Assembly: GCF_036634175.1 (NCBI RefSeq)
Contig: NZ_JAZIFX010000001.1
Location: 3,596,001-3,660,000 of the forward strand
DNA: 64,000 nt
Direction of reading: 5' to 3'
Origin: Streptomyces sp. P9-A2
GTDB lineage: Bacteria > Actinomycetota > Actinomycetes > Streptomycetales > Streptomycetaceae
The notes below the pieces were generated by a model. That model worked only from the letters and a program-made list of their open reading frames with translations, searched no databases and was not told the DNA's origin. Position numbers and translations under genes: made by a program. Shown piece by piece: positions 26,158 through 34,157 of this stretch. The stretch's first letter is position 1. Every line of letters begins with the position of its first letter.

Positions 26158-26355
26158 GTCCACGAGAACACCCGTCACACCACCCGCTTCACGGTGATCG
26201 GCAATCACCTCGCCCAGCACCGCGAACTCTCCCTGCCGGCGATCGGACCGGCCTGCCACCTCCAGTCCCTCCCCACCGGCGCCCCGGCCGACAGCAAGAC
26301 GATCGCCGATCGGTTCCCCGAAGGCCCGCCCCGCATCGCCGCCGCACCTGCCTGA
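26158..26355 (+). pseudogene. remnant of a Streptomyces helix-turn-helix protein
   Basis: The frame from 26158 encodes VHENTRHTTRFTVIGNHLAQ, then HRELSLPAIGPACHLQSLP, PADSKTIADRFPEG and RIAAAPA before TGA. I recognise the FTVVGNHLAQHRELSL-AIG-HIQSLP-KTLAARFPEG-RIAAALRELE pattern of a common Streptomyces replication- or transposition-linked HTH protein. No start codon lies in frame (upstream stop at 26053), conserved residues are altered, and the frame fails at the point where ALRELE should follow. It is therefore a degenerate fragment. It directly precedes the Rpn-type nuclease gene. Confidence 0.55.
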
Positions 26356-26375
26356 ACTCACAAAGAAAGAACCCC

Positions 26376-27248
26376 ATGGTCAGTTCTTCCCACGAGGCGA
26401 TGCACCGCATCTTCCAGCACGACCCCGGACTGTTCAGCCGCGTCTCCCGGTTCCTCGGGGTGGACGTACCCACTCCGGTGAAGGCGTCCATCCTGCCGAC
26501 CGACCTCACCGAGGCCAACCCCGTCGAACGCAGGGTGGACACCCTGCTGCGGCTGGAGACCGCGGAACAGGGCGCGTTCCTGCTGGCCGTGGAGGCCCAG
26601 GGCAACAGGAAGCCGGACAAGCCGGCCAGCTGGGCGTACTACGTCAGCTACCTGTGGACGAAGTACCGGCTTCCCACGGCGCTCCTCGTCGTCTGCCAGG
26701 ACCACGCCACGGCCCGCTGGGCCCAGCAGCCGGTGTGCAGCGGGCCGTCACAGATGCCCACCCTCACCCTGCGGCCCCTGGTCGCGGGCCCGCACAACAT
26801 GCCCGTGATCAAGGACCCGGAGGAGGCCCGTGCCGACCTGGTGCTGGCCAGCCTGGCGGCCATCACACACGCCGCCGATACGGCCGTCAATGAGATACTG
26901 AAGGCGCTCTCCACAGCACTGCGGGACACCCCCGAAGACATCGCGGATCCCATTGTCGAATTCACCGCACAGGGGCTGGGCAACCGTCCGGCCAAGCACC
27001 TCTGGAGGAACCTGGTGGCCGTGGACCTCTCCTTCTACAAGTCCTACATCTCCGAAGAAATCCGGGACGAAGGGCGCGCCGAGGGCCGTGCCGAGGACAT
27101 CCTGCTCGTCCTCGAGCAGCGCGGCCTCGACGTCTCCGACGACGTCCGCGGTCGCATCACGGACTGCACGGACCCCGACCTCCTCCGGCTCTGGCTCATG
27201 CGCGCCGTCACCGCGCCGAAGGCCGAAGAGATCTTCGGGGACCAATAG
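26376..27248 (+). CDS. Rpn-family recombination-promoting nuclease-like protein
   Basis: The 290-residue protein MVSSSHEAMHRIFQHDPGLF matches the Rpn/YhgA-like group (PD-(D/E)XK superfamily): ERRVDTLLRLETAEQGAFLLAVEAQ contains the Asp and the Glu-x-Gln catalytic variant, followed by WAYYVSYLWTKYRLPTALLVVCQ. Its C-terminus has the typical EEIRDEGRAEGRAEDILLVLEQRGLDV helical repeat. E. coli Rpn proteins cut DNA and raise RecA-independent recombination; in Streptomyces the role is not known. It lies in the accessory-looking segment. Confidence 0.8.
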   Translation: MVSSSHEAMHRIFQHDPGLFSRVSRFLGVDVPTPVKASILPTDLTEANPVERRVDTLLRLETAEQGAFLLAVEAQGNRKPDKPASWAYYVSYLWTKYRLPTALLVVCQDHATARWAQQPVCSGPSQMPTLTLRPLVAGPHNMPVIKDPEEARADLVLASLAAITHAADTAVNEILKALSTALRDTPEDIADPIVEFTAQGLGNRPAKHLWRNLVAVDLSFYKSYISEEIRDEGRAEGRAEDILLVLEQRGLDVSDDVRGRITDCTDPDLLRLWLMRAVTAPKAEEIFGDQ

Positions 27249-27726
27249 CCGGGCGGGTCCCTCCACCGGCGTGGAACGCGAAAAGCCGTGCACCTGGCCG
27301 ACAGGGCCCGGTAGTGGAGGCGGAAAAACCTTTCCCAATGGCGCGGCATTGCTGAACGCCCACAAGGAGCGGCACAACAGCCGTTCCTTTCAAGGCAATT
27401 ACGCTCGAAGGATATAAGCGTGCAGGTGAGGCGGGGTGTGGGTGTGCCGCCGCCGAGGGCGGCCCGCCCACGCAGGTCGGCGGGGGCAGGTCCGGACAAG
27501 CCGGGAAAGGTCGGGGCAGGTGTGAGTCGCCAGTGGACCGGTCGTGCCGGTCGTACCGGCCGCACCGGACATCTCATGTGCCCGGCTGCCTGGGCCACAG
27601 TGCCCCCCACGGGCACACCGAACAGAACGTCGGGGCGGGCCGGGGCACGTCGGGGCGGGCCCCGGCGCGTACCCGGCCCCGCCGGGAGCCGCGTGTGCGG
27701 CGCGCCCGGGGGCGTCCGCACCACTC
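27249..27726. other. intergenic stretch without a credible gene
   Basis: No frame shows coding character here. The only notable element is an AT-richer patch at about 27385-27420, ending GAAGGATATAAGCG, that could be a plus-strand promoter without a gene behind it. The remainder is GC-rich with short direct repeats. Confidence 0.5.
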
Positions 27727-28653
27727 CTACGAGTGCCCCAGCTCCGCCGACGACTCGTCCTGCGTCGCCGGGACCGAGCCCGAGTCCGGGGCCGGGCGGA
27801 GCGGGAACGGATCGACGCGGGTCTCGTCGATCCTCGGCGGGACGGGCTGCGGCGGCTTGGGCATGACCGCGGCCTCGGAGTGACCGCCGCAGCCGTACGC
27901 CAGGGAGACCACGCGGCCGTCGGCCGGGGAGAACTCGTTGGCGCACACGCCGAATGCCTGGCCCAGGGAACCGCCGATACGGGCGAGGAAGCCGCAGCTG
28001 ACACAGGTGGCGGGGGCCGCCTGCGCCATCGGGGTCTTGGCGCCGAACGCCTCCTCCCAGCGGTCGGCGGCGATGTGCAGGCCGTAGCGGGACAGGACGC
28101 GGGCCCGGCGCATGCCGAGTTCCTCGGCGACCGACGCGATCGAGCCGCGGGCGGGTGCGATCGTCAGGTCGGCCGGGGCGGCCCCGGCGACCTCGGCGTC
28201 CTCCGCCTCGACCAGCTCGGCGAGTTCCGCGGAGACCGTGGAGTTCGGTGACGGCTCGTCCTCGCCGGAGTAGCCGGGCTCCAGGCGCAGGTCCTCGGCG
28301 TCGGTGGGCAGCAGGTCGCCGGGGCCCATGTCACCGGGGCGCAGCCGCTCGCTCCACGGCACCCACTCCGGCGCGAGCAGCGCGTCGGGGCCGGGCAGCA
28401 GGACCGCCTCGTCCACCGTGACGATCTTGGCGCGGGAGGCGCGGGCGACGGTGACGGCCCAGCGCCAGCCCCGGTAGCCGAGTTCGCGGCACGCGAAGAA
28501 GTGGGTGACGACCCGGTCGCCCTCGGAGACGAGCCCTTCGTGTTCTCCGACGACCCCGGGTGCGGCGGTCTCCTCGGCGGCGGCACGGGCGAGGTCGACC
28601 GCCTCGGCGCACAGGCGGTCGGGGGTGCGGCTTCGCGTTGTCGCTGCGCTCAC
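27727..28653 (-). CDS. DUF3027 protein with Cys-rich C-terminal part
   Basis: The 308-residue protein VSAATTRSRTPDRLCAEAVD matches DUF3027, conserved in actinobacteria: EGDRVVTHFFACRELGYRGW, VTVARASRAKIVTVDEAVLLPG, WVPWSERLRPGD and, near residue 240, ATCVSCGFLARIGGSLGQAF with VCANEFSPADGRVVSLAYGCGG, where four cysteines could bind a metal. The start GTG at 28653 is preceded by GGAGAGAAG. Function is unknown. It is divergent from an MFS gene, a neighbour pair that I recall as conserved in Streptomyces. Confidence 0.85.
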   Translation of the reverse strand: MSAATTRSRTPDRLCAEAVDLARAAAEETAAPGVVGEHEGLVSEGDRVVTHFFACRELGYRGWRWAVTVARASRAKIVTVDEAVLLPGPDALLAPEWVPWSERLRPGDMGPGDLLPTDAEDLRLEPGYSGEDEPSPNSTVSAELAELVEAEDAEVAGAAPADLTIAPARGSIASVAEELGMRRARVLSRYGLHIAADRWEEAFGAKTPMAQAAPATCVSCGFLARIGGSLGQAFGVCANEFSPADGRVVSLAYGCGGHSEAAVMPKPPQPVPPRIDETRVDPFPLRPAPDSGSVPATQDESSAELGHS

Positions 28654-28794
28654 AGGTATCGCTTCTCTCCTACGCCGTCTCACGAGTGCGCCACTCCCAG
28701 CGCGAGGGCGGACGGAGCGGACCGCAGGACCGCGTCGACGTCCACGCCTTTTCGTGCTCGGGCGCGCCTCCATCCATTCTGCGGGATGGCTGAG

Positions 28795-28823
28795 ATACGC
28801 ACGCTACCTTCTCACGTGCGTAT
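28795..28823. promoter_or_regulatory. inverted repeat between DUF3027 and MFS genes
   Basis: ATACGCACG at 28795-28803 is mirrored by CGTGCGTAT at 28815-28823 across 11 nt, so the half-sites are two helical turns apart. It lies 142 bp upstream of the DUF3027 start and 267 bp before the MFS start. The rest of the 436-bp gap contains a loose 11-12-bp repeat, GGTGGTCGGCAGG-like, at about 28919-28990 and no gene. Confidence 0.5.
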
Positions 28824-29089
28824 GGCCTACACCGACGGTAGCTCTCGGGCCGCCACGCGCCGGAATCCGACCGGTCCACGGCACCTCGCCACAGCCCGTC
28901 ACACCCGTACCGCACCGGCGTGGCGGGTGGTCGGCAGGGTGGTCGGCGGAGTGGTGGGCAGGGTGGTGGGCGGAAGTGGTCGGCAGGTCCGTCGGCGGGC
29001 ACTGCGCCGATGCGGTGTTCCGCCGGACAGCGCACGTGCCGAAGCCGTCACCGCGGTGGGAGCACTACGTACCGCCATATCGGGGCACT

Positions 29090-30541
29090 ATGAACGTCGT
29101 GGCTACCGCGAGGACACCCCAGGGCGCCACCGGGACCGGTGAGGCGAACGGGGTCAGGGTGAAGGGAAAGGACCGACGCGTCGGGACGGGCCGGACCGGC
29201 CGCCCGTTGCGTGCGCTCGGGCGCGGCCTGCGCTTTCCGGTGACCGGGACCGCGCGCGGAATCCGCCGGGCCACCCACGCGCACGGCGCCGGCGAGTCCG
29301 GGCTCGGCAAACTGATCGAACTGCACGGGGTGAACGGCGCCGGCGACGTCATGATCACCGTCGCGCTCGCGTCGACCGTCTTCTTCTCCGTGCCGACGGA
29401 CGAGGCCCGGGGCCGGGTCGCCCTCTACCTCGCCATCACGATGGCCCCGTTCACGCTTCTGGCCCCGGTGGTCGGCCCGCTTCTCGACCGCCTTCCGCAC
29501 GGCCGCCGGGCGGCGATGGCGGGCGCGATGCTCGCCCGTGCGGTCCTCGCCCTGGTGCTGTCCGGGGCGGTCGTCACCGGCGGCATCCAGCTGTATCCGG
29601 CCGCTCTGGGCGTACTGGTGTCCTCGAAGGCGTACGGGGTGGTCAGAAGTGCCGTCGTGCCCCGGCTGCTGCCCCCCGCGTTCTCCCTGGTGAAGGCCAA
29701 CTCGCGGGTCACCCTCGGCGGGCTGCTGGCCACCGGCGTCGCGGCTCCGATCGGCGCGGGGCTCCACCAGATCGGGCCGCGCTGGCCGTTGTACGGGGCG
29801 TTCGTCCTGTTCGTGGCGGGGACGGTGCTGTCGTTCACGCTGCCGTCGAAGGTGGACTCCGCGAAGGGTGAGGACACGGCGCTGCTCGCGGCGGACGAGA
29901 CGCATCTGCACGGCCCGCACCTCAAACCGGTCAAGCGGCCCGGTCTGCGCACGGTCGGACCGGCCGTCACGCACGCGCTGGCCGCCAACGCGTCCATCCG
30001 CTGTCTGACCGGGTTCCTGATCTTCTTCCTCGCGTTCCTGCTGCGCGAGCATCCGATGACCGGGCAGAGCGCCGCCGTGTCCCTGGGCGTGGTGGGCGTG
30101 GCGGCGGGCGTGGGCAACGCGCTCGGTACGGCCGTCGGGGCGTCGCTGAGATCCCGGGCGCCGGAGATCATCATCGTGACGGTGGTCGCCTGTGTGGTCG
30201 CCGCGGCCATCACCGCGGCGGCGCTGTTCGGCGCGGTCGTGATCGCCTGCCTGGCCGCGGTCGCCGGGTTCGCGCAGGCGCTGGCCAAACTGTCCCTGGA
30301 CGCGTTGATCCAGCGGGACGTGCCCGAACTGGTCCGCACGTCGGCGTTCGCGCGCTCCGAGACGCTGCTCCAGGTGTCGTGGGTGCTCGGCGGGGCGATC
30401 GGCATCGCGATGCCGCTGATCGGGTCGCTGGGCCTGGCGGTGGGCGCCGCGATCGTCGCCACGGGCTGGCTGACCACCGTGCGCGGCCTGGTCGGCTCGG
30501 CCCGGCACGGAGGAGGCACCGGGCGTGCCCAAGTGGCGTGA
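29090..30541 (+). CDS. MFS transporter
   Basis: The 483-residue protein has about 12 hydrophobic segments and MFS features such as GPLLDRLPHGRRAAMAGAML after TM2 and LVKANSRVTLGGLLATGVAAP. The first about 80 residues are basic and poor in homology, so the true start may be ATG 29090 or GTG 29158 (preceded by GGGGTCAGG). Substrate unknown. It is divergent from the DUF3027 gene and ends 34 bp before the large 11-bp repeat array. Confidence 0.8.
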   Translation: MNVVATARTPQGATGTGEANGVRVKGKDRRVGTGRTGRPLRALGRGLRFPVTGTARGIRRATHAHGAGESGLGKLIELHGVNGAGDVMITVALASTVFFSVPTDEARGRVALYLAITMAPFTLLAPVVGPLLDRLPHGRRAAMAGAMLARAVLALVLSGAVVTGGIQLYPAALGVLVSSKAYGVVRSAVVPRLLPPAFSLVKANSRVTLGGLLATGVAAPIGAGLHQIGPRWPLYGAFVLFVAGTVLSFTLPSKVDSAKGEDTALLAADETHLHGPHLKPVKRPGLRTVGPAVTHALAANASIRCLTGFLIFFLAFLLREHPMTGQSAAVSLGVVGVAAGVGNALGTAVGASLRSRAPEIIIVTVVACVVAAAITAAALFGAVVIACLAAVAGFAQALAKLSLDALIQRDVPELVRTSAFARSETLLQVSWVLGGAIGIAMPLIGSLGLAVGAAIVATGWLTTVRGLVGSARHGGGTGRAQVA

Positions 30542-30575
30542 GCCCGTCCGGCGTACGACGGGAGGTCACGACGTG

Positions 30576-31040
30576 GTCCGGTGCGGCGTCGGCGCGGCGT
30601 CCGCGCCACGTCTGTGCCGCGTCCGCGCGGCGTTGGCACCACACCGGTGCGACGCCGGCACCACGTCCGCGCGGCGTCCGCGCCACGTCTGTGTGGCATC
30701 CACGCGGCGTTGGTGCCACATCGGCGCAGCGTTGGCACCACACCGGTGCGACGCCGGCACCACGTCCGCGCGGCGTCCGCGCCACGTCTGTGTGGCATCC
30801 ACGCGGCGTTGGTGCCACATCGGCGCAGCGTTGGCACCACACCGGTGCGACGCCGGCACCACGTCGGCACGGCATCGTCGGCGCGGCGTCCGCGCCGCGT
30901 TCGCGCGGCGTCCGCGCCATCCCGGCACCACGCCGGTGCGACGCCGGTACTGCGTCCGTGCCGCGTCCGTGTGACGCCGGTGCGGCGTCCGTGCCGCGTC
31001 AGCGCCACGTCCGTGCGGCATCGGCGCGGCGTCGGCGCGC
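30576..31040. repeat. array of about 42 tandem 11-bp repeats with 99-bp higher-order copies
   Basis: From 30576 to 31040 the DNA divides cleanly into 11-mers with consensus CGTCCGCGCGG (variants CGTTGGCACCA, CACCGGTGCGA, CGCCGGCACCA, CATCGGCGCAG, CGTCTGTGTGG). Nine units make a 99-bp block present as two identical adjacent copies (30632-30730 and 30731-30829) followed by 36 bp of a third. One 3-nt insertion occurs at 30873-30875. All six frames are mostly open through it, but none starts with a credible gene. It fills the space between the MFS stop and the DUF2771 promoter. Confidence 0.92.
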
Positions 31041-31115
31041 GAGTGGCGTAACGCTCCGGCCACGCCGTACCCCCACGTGGGGAGCGGACAGGGCGCGCCC
31101 GATAACCTTCCGCCC

Positions 31116-31613
31116 ATGACCACGTTGCCTCGCGGCGCAGCCGCTCCGAGTGCCCGCGCCGTGCGGCGCCGCCGTGCCGTCGCCACCGCCGGCGCCGTAT
31201 CCGCCGGACTGCTCGTCCTGTCGGCCTGTGACAAACCGACGGCGGTCTCCACCCTCACCGTCGGCAGTTCCTCGGTGACCTCCGAGGCGACCTGCGGCGG
31301 CCACGGCGACGCGCTGAAGGCCGCCGACGTCACCAAGTGCCTGCAGGACAAGGGGGTCAAGGAGATCACGGTCGACCCGGACGAGACCGTGCGCTTCGGT
31401 GTCGACCCGGAGATCGCCGACAAGGGCTGGACGATCCTGATGAACGGCCAGCCGCTGACCGACTCCAGCACCAAGACGTACCGCACCATCCCCGGCAGCG
31501 TGTTCTTCAACGCCCAGTACGGCGCCCAGGGCGACTCGACCCTGGTGTCGGTCAAGGAGGGCGAGAGCAACGCCACGGGCCTGTGGTCCTTCCGGCTGAA
31601 GAAGGACGCCTGA
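31116..31613 (+). CDS. DUF2771 lipoprotein
   Basis: The 165-residue protein has a basic N-terminus (SARAVRRRRAVATAG), a hydrophobic core and the lipobox LVLSAC, so Cys42 or thereabouts is lipidated. The mature part (SSSVTSEATCGGHGD, then EITVDPDETVRFGVDPEIAD and TKTYRTIPGSVFFNAQYG) fits DUF2771, a family of actinobacterial lipoproteins of unknown role. TAACCT at 31103-31108 is 7 nt before the ATG, suggesting a leaderless transcript. It lies directly upstream of mqnB. Confidence 0.78.
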   Translation: MTTLPRGAAAPSARAVRRRRAVATAGAVSAGLLVLSACDKPTAVSTLTVGSSSVTSEATCGGHGDALKAADVTKCLQDKGVKEITVDPDETVRFGVDPEIADKGWTILMNGQPLTDSSTKTYRTIPGSVFFNAQYGAQGDSTLVSVKEGESNATGLWSFRLKKDA

Positions 31614-32425
31614 TCAACTCGCCCGGCCCGCACAGCCCTGAGAGCCCCGGCGGCGCTGACGGCCCTGGTACGTCCGCCCTCCCCGGGTTCCCCGCCCGTA
31701 CGGGTCCGAGGGCCCGGGGCGGCGTTCTCGTGGTCACCGCGGTCCCCGCCGAGCGGGACGCGGTGGCCGGGGCGTTCCCGGGGGACTCGCACGAGGTCGC
31801 CCTGCCGGGAGTGACCGTGGTCGAGATCGCCGACGGTCCCGACGTGCTCGCCGCCGGTGTCGGCCCGGCCCTCGCCGCCGCCTCCACGGCCACCGCCCTC
31901 ACCGCCGCAGCCCTGACCGGCCGCCCCTACGACCTCGTCGTCTCGGCCGGGATCGCCGGCGGTTTCGTACCCCACGCGCCCGTCGGCTCGCTCGTCGTCG
32001 CCGACGAGATCACCGTCGCCGACCTGGGTGCGGGGACGGCGGACGGCTTCCTGCCGGTGACCGCCCTCGGCTTCGGCGCCGTCACCCACCTGCCCCCCGC
32101 CGCCCTGGTCCGTGACGTGGCCGCCGCGGCCGGCGCGCTCACCGGCGTCGTCCTCACCGTGTCGACGGTGACCGGCACCGCGGCCCGCGCCGCGCACCTC
32201 GGTGACCTGCACCCCCGCGCGCTCGCCGAGGCCATGGAGGGCTTCGGGGTCGCCGAGGCCGCCGCCGCGCACGGTGTGCCCGTGCTGGAGATCCGGGCGG
32301 TGTCGAACCCCGTCGGCCCGCGCGACCGCGCCGCCTGGCGCATCGGCGACGCCCTGACGGCCCTCACCGAGGGCTTCGGGAAGCTCGCGCCCGTCCTGGA
32401 GAGTTGGAACCGGCATGACCACTGA
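31610..32425 (+). CDS. mqnB: futalosine hydrolase
   Basis: The core GVLVVTAVPAERDAVAGAF, GVGPALAAASTATAL and SAGIAGGFVPHAPVGSLVVADEI is the nucleoside phosphorylase/MTAN-like fold; PVLEIRAVSNPVGPRDRAAW holds the catalytic Asp region. MqnB splits (6-amino-deoxy)futalosine-type substrates, releasing hypoxanthine or adenine on the futalosine route to menaquinone. The start is uncertain: CTG 31610 overlaps the DUF2771 stop (CTGA) with AAGGA just upstream; GTG 31730 would cut into the first beta strand; GTG 31583 is also in frame. Its 3' end overlaps mqnD by 11 bp. In S. coelicolor the same pair is SCO4327-SCO4326. Confidence 0.87.
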   Translation: MINSPGPHSPESPGGADGPGTSALPGFPARTGPRARGGVLVVTAVPAERDAVAGAFPGDSHEVALPGVTVVEIADGPDVLAAGVGPALAAASTATALTAAALTGRPYDLVVSAGIAGGFVPHAPVGSLVVADEITVADLGAGTADGFLPVTALGFGAVTHLPPAALVRDVAAAAGALTGVVLTVSTVTGTAARAAHLGDLHPRALAEAMEGFGVAEAAAAHGVPVLEIRAVSNPVGPRDRAAWRIGDALTALTEGFGKLAPVLESWNRHDH

Positions 32426-33332
32426 ATCCCGCGAGCCCGACGAGACCCGCGAGCCCGGCGAGACCCGTGAGCAGTCCGCGACCGGCGGCCGGCCGCTGGG
32501 TATCGCGTACTCCCCCTGCCCGAACGACACCTTCGTCTTCGACGCCCTCGCGCACGGCCGCGTCCCCGGCGCGCCCGCCCTCGACGTCACCTTCGCCGAC
32601 ATCGACATCACCAACGGCATGGCCGAGCGCGGCGAGTCCGACGTGCTGAAGGTGTCGTACGCGGCCCTCCCCTACGTCCTCGACGAGTACGCCCTGCTGC
32701 CCTGCGGGGGCGCGCTGGGCCGCGGCTGCGGCCCGCTGGTACTGACGCGGGGCGAGGAGTACGGGGACCTGAGCGGCCGTACGGTCGCGGTGCCGAGCGA
32801 GAGGTCGACGGCGTACCTGCTCTTCCGCCTCTGGGCGGCGGACACCCTGCCCGGCCCGATCGGCGAGATCGTCGTCATGCCGTTCCACGAGATCATGCCG
32901 GCCGTGCGGGACGGGAAGGTCGACGCGGGACTCGTGATCCACGAGGCGCGCTTCACGTACCGGAACTACGGGCTGCACAAGCTCGCCGACATGGGCGAGC
33001 ACTGGGAGCGGACCACCGGGCTGCCGATCCCGCTCGGCGCGATCATCGCCAAGCGGTCCCTCGGCGCGAAGACCCTGACCCTGCTCGCCGACTCGGTCCG
33101 CGCCTCCGTACGGGCCGCCTGGGACGACCCCGAGGCGACGCGTCCGTACGTCATGGAGCACGCCCAGGAGATGGACCCGGCCGTCGCCGACCAGCACATC
33201 GGGCTGTACGTCAACGAGTTCACCGCCGACCTGGGCGAGGACGGCTACGCGGCGGTGCGGGGCCTGCTGACGCGCGCGGCGGCCGAGGGACTGGTGCCGT
33301 CCCTCGGCCCGGACGCGCTGCGGTTCCCGTGA
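32415..33332 (+). CDS. mqnD: 1,4-dihydroxy-6-naphthoate synthase
   Basis: The 305-residue protein shows MqnD hallmarks: LGIAYSPCPNDTFVFDALAH, DITNGMAERGESDVLKVSY, TVAVPSERSTAYLLFRLW and GLVIHEARFTYRNYGL. MqnD converts cyclic de-hypoxanthine futalosine to 1,4-dihydroxy-6-naphthoate, a late soluble step of menaquinone synthesis. It resembles a periplasmic binding protein fold but has no signal peptide. The first 30 residues carry a degenerate Glu-Pro-Thr-Arg repeat. Its ATG lies inside the end of mqnB, so the two are translationally coupled. Confidence 0.93.
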   Translation: MTTESREPDETREPGETREQSATGGRPLGIAYSPCPNDTFVFDALAHGRVPGAPALDVTFADIDITNGMAERGESDVLKVSYAALPYVLDEYALLPCGGALGRGCGPLVLTRGEEYGDLSGRTVAVPSERSTAYLLFRLWAADTLPGPIGEIVVMPFHEIMPAVRDGKVDAGLVIHEARFTYRNYGLHKLADMGEHWERTTGLPIPLGAIIAKRSLGAKTLTLLADSVRASVRAAWDDPEATRPYVMEHAQEMDPAVADQHIGLYVNEFTADLGEDGYAAVRGLLTRAAAEGLVPSLGPDALRFP

Positions 33333-33345
33333 CGGGGTGCCGCTC

Positions 33346-33729
33346 TCACACGTCCAACTGGTCGGCGACGGCGCGCAGGAGGCCGGCGATCTGCTTCCCC
33401 GAGGTGCGCTCCGGGTAGCGCCCCCGCTCCAGCATCGGCGTGATGTTCTCCAGCAGGGTCGTCAGGTCCTGGACGATGGAGGCCAGCTCGTCGGGCTTCT
33501 TGCGCTGGGCCGCCGCGACCGACGGGGTCGGGTCGAGGACGGTCAGGGACAGGGCCTGATCACCGCGCTGTCCGGCGACCACGCCGAACTCGACGCGCTG
33601 GCCCGGCTTCAGCGTCTCGAGTCCGGCGGGGAGGACCGAGGAATGGACGAAGACGTCACCGCCGTCGTCGCGGGAGAGAAAGCCGAAGCCCTTCTCATTG
33701 TTGAACCACTTGACTTTGCCGGTAGGCAC
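33346..33729 (-). CDS. cold-shock-domain protein with C-terminal extension
   Basis: The 127-residue protein begins MPTGKVKWFNNEKGFGFLSR, with the RNP1-like KGFGFL and RNP2-like DVFVHSSVL motifs of a cold-shock domain (residues 1-67). Unlike classical Csp proteins (about 67 residues) it carries a 60-residue helical extension, DELASIVQDLTTLLENITPM. It should bind single-stranded RNA or DNA. It is convergent with mqnD, 13 bp between stops. Upstream at 33770-33800 the 11-mer ACGGCTCTTGA occurs twice. Confidence 0.88.
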   Translation of the reverse strand: MPTGKVKWFNNEKGFGFLSRDDGGDVFVHSSVLPAGLETLKPGQRVEFGVVAGQRGDQALSLTVLDPTPSVAAAQRKKPDELASIVQDLTTLLENITPMLERGRYPERTSGKQIAGLLRAVADQLDV

Positions 33730-33905
33730 GTCTGTCCTCGTCCTCGTGCTCGTCGGAAAACTGCTTCGGAAAACGGCTCTTGAACGGCTCTTGATAGCAC
33801 TCGGGCGGGTCCCGGTGACCCGCCGCTACCAAGGCTAATGGTCTCCGGGCAGGTGACAAGACTGCCGCCGGGTTGTTCCCTCGGGCCAGGAACTACCCTG
33901 GTCCG

Positions 33906-34157
33906 GTGGCTGACAAAACCCAAGCGAATTCCCCGGCTCCCGGAGACGGCCTGATCCGTGCCGGCGGCATCGTGTTCATCATCGGCGCCGTGGCCACTCT
34001 GGTCACGGTGGCCCCGTTGTTCCTCGGAATCGAGGCGTTCCCGACGTACATGTTCGTGCTGAGCATGCTCATGGGCGTCGGATTCCTGATGGCCGGCGCG
34101 GGTGTGCTGCGCTCGGCCGCGGCCGGACGCCGTCAGGCGCGCACCGCCGGGGAGTAA
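33906..34157 (+). CDS. small two-helix membrane protein
   Basis: The 83-residue protein VADKTQANSPAPGDGLIRAG has two transmembrane helices (GIVFIIGAVATLVTVAPLFL and MFVLSMLMGVGFLMAGAGVL) and a basic C-terminus RQARTAGE. A TACCCT box at 33894-33899 stands 6 nt before the GTG, as in a leaderless gene. It ends with a 25-bp tail-to-tail overlap with the HAD phosphatase gene. I recall close relatives as conserved hypotheticals in Streptomyces; function unknown. Confidence 0.75.
   Translation: MADKTQANSPAPGDGLIRAGGIVFIIGAVATLVTVAPLFLGIEAFPTYMFVLSMLMGVGFLMAGAGVLRSAAAGRRQARTAGE

Noticed and set aside
27420..27866. Plus-strand frame of 148 codons opposite DUF3027
   Set aside because: Composition is Arg/Pro/Gly noise with poor third-position bias, and it overlaps a conserved gene.
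30576..31040. CRISPR array
   Set aside because: Units are only 11 bp with no unique spacers, and no cas gene lies in the window.
30210..32620. Long open frames on both strands across the repeat array (Arg/Ala/Thr-rich)
   Set aside because: They arise because a GC-rich 11-bp unit has almost no stop codons in any frame; the predicted proteins are pure repeat without start signals.
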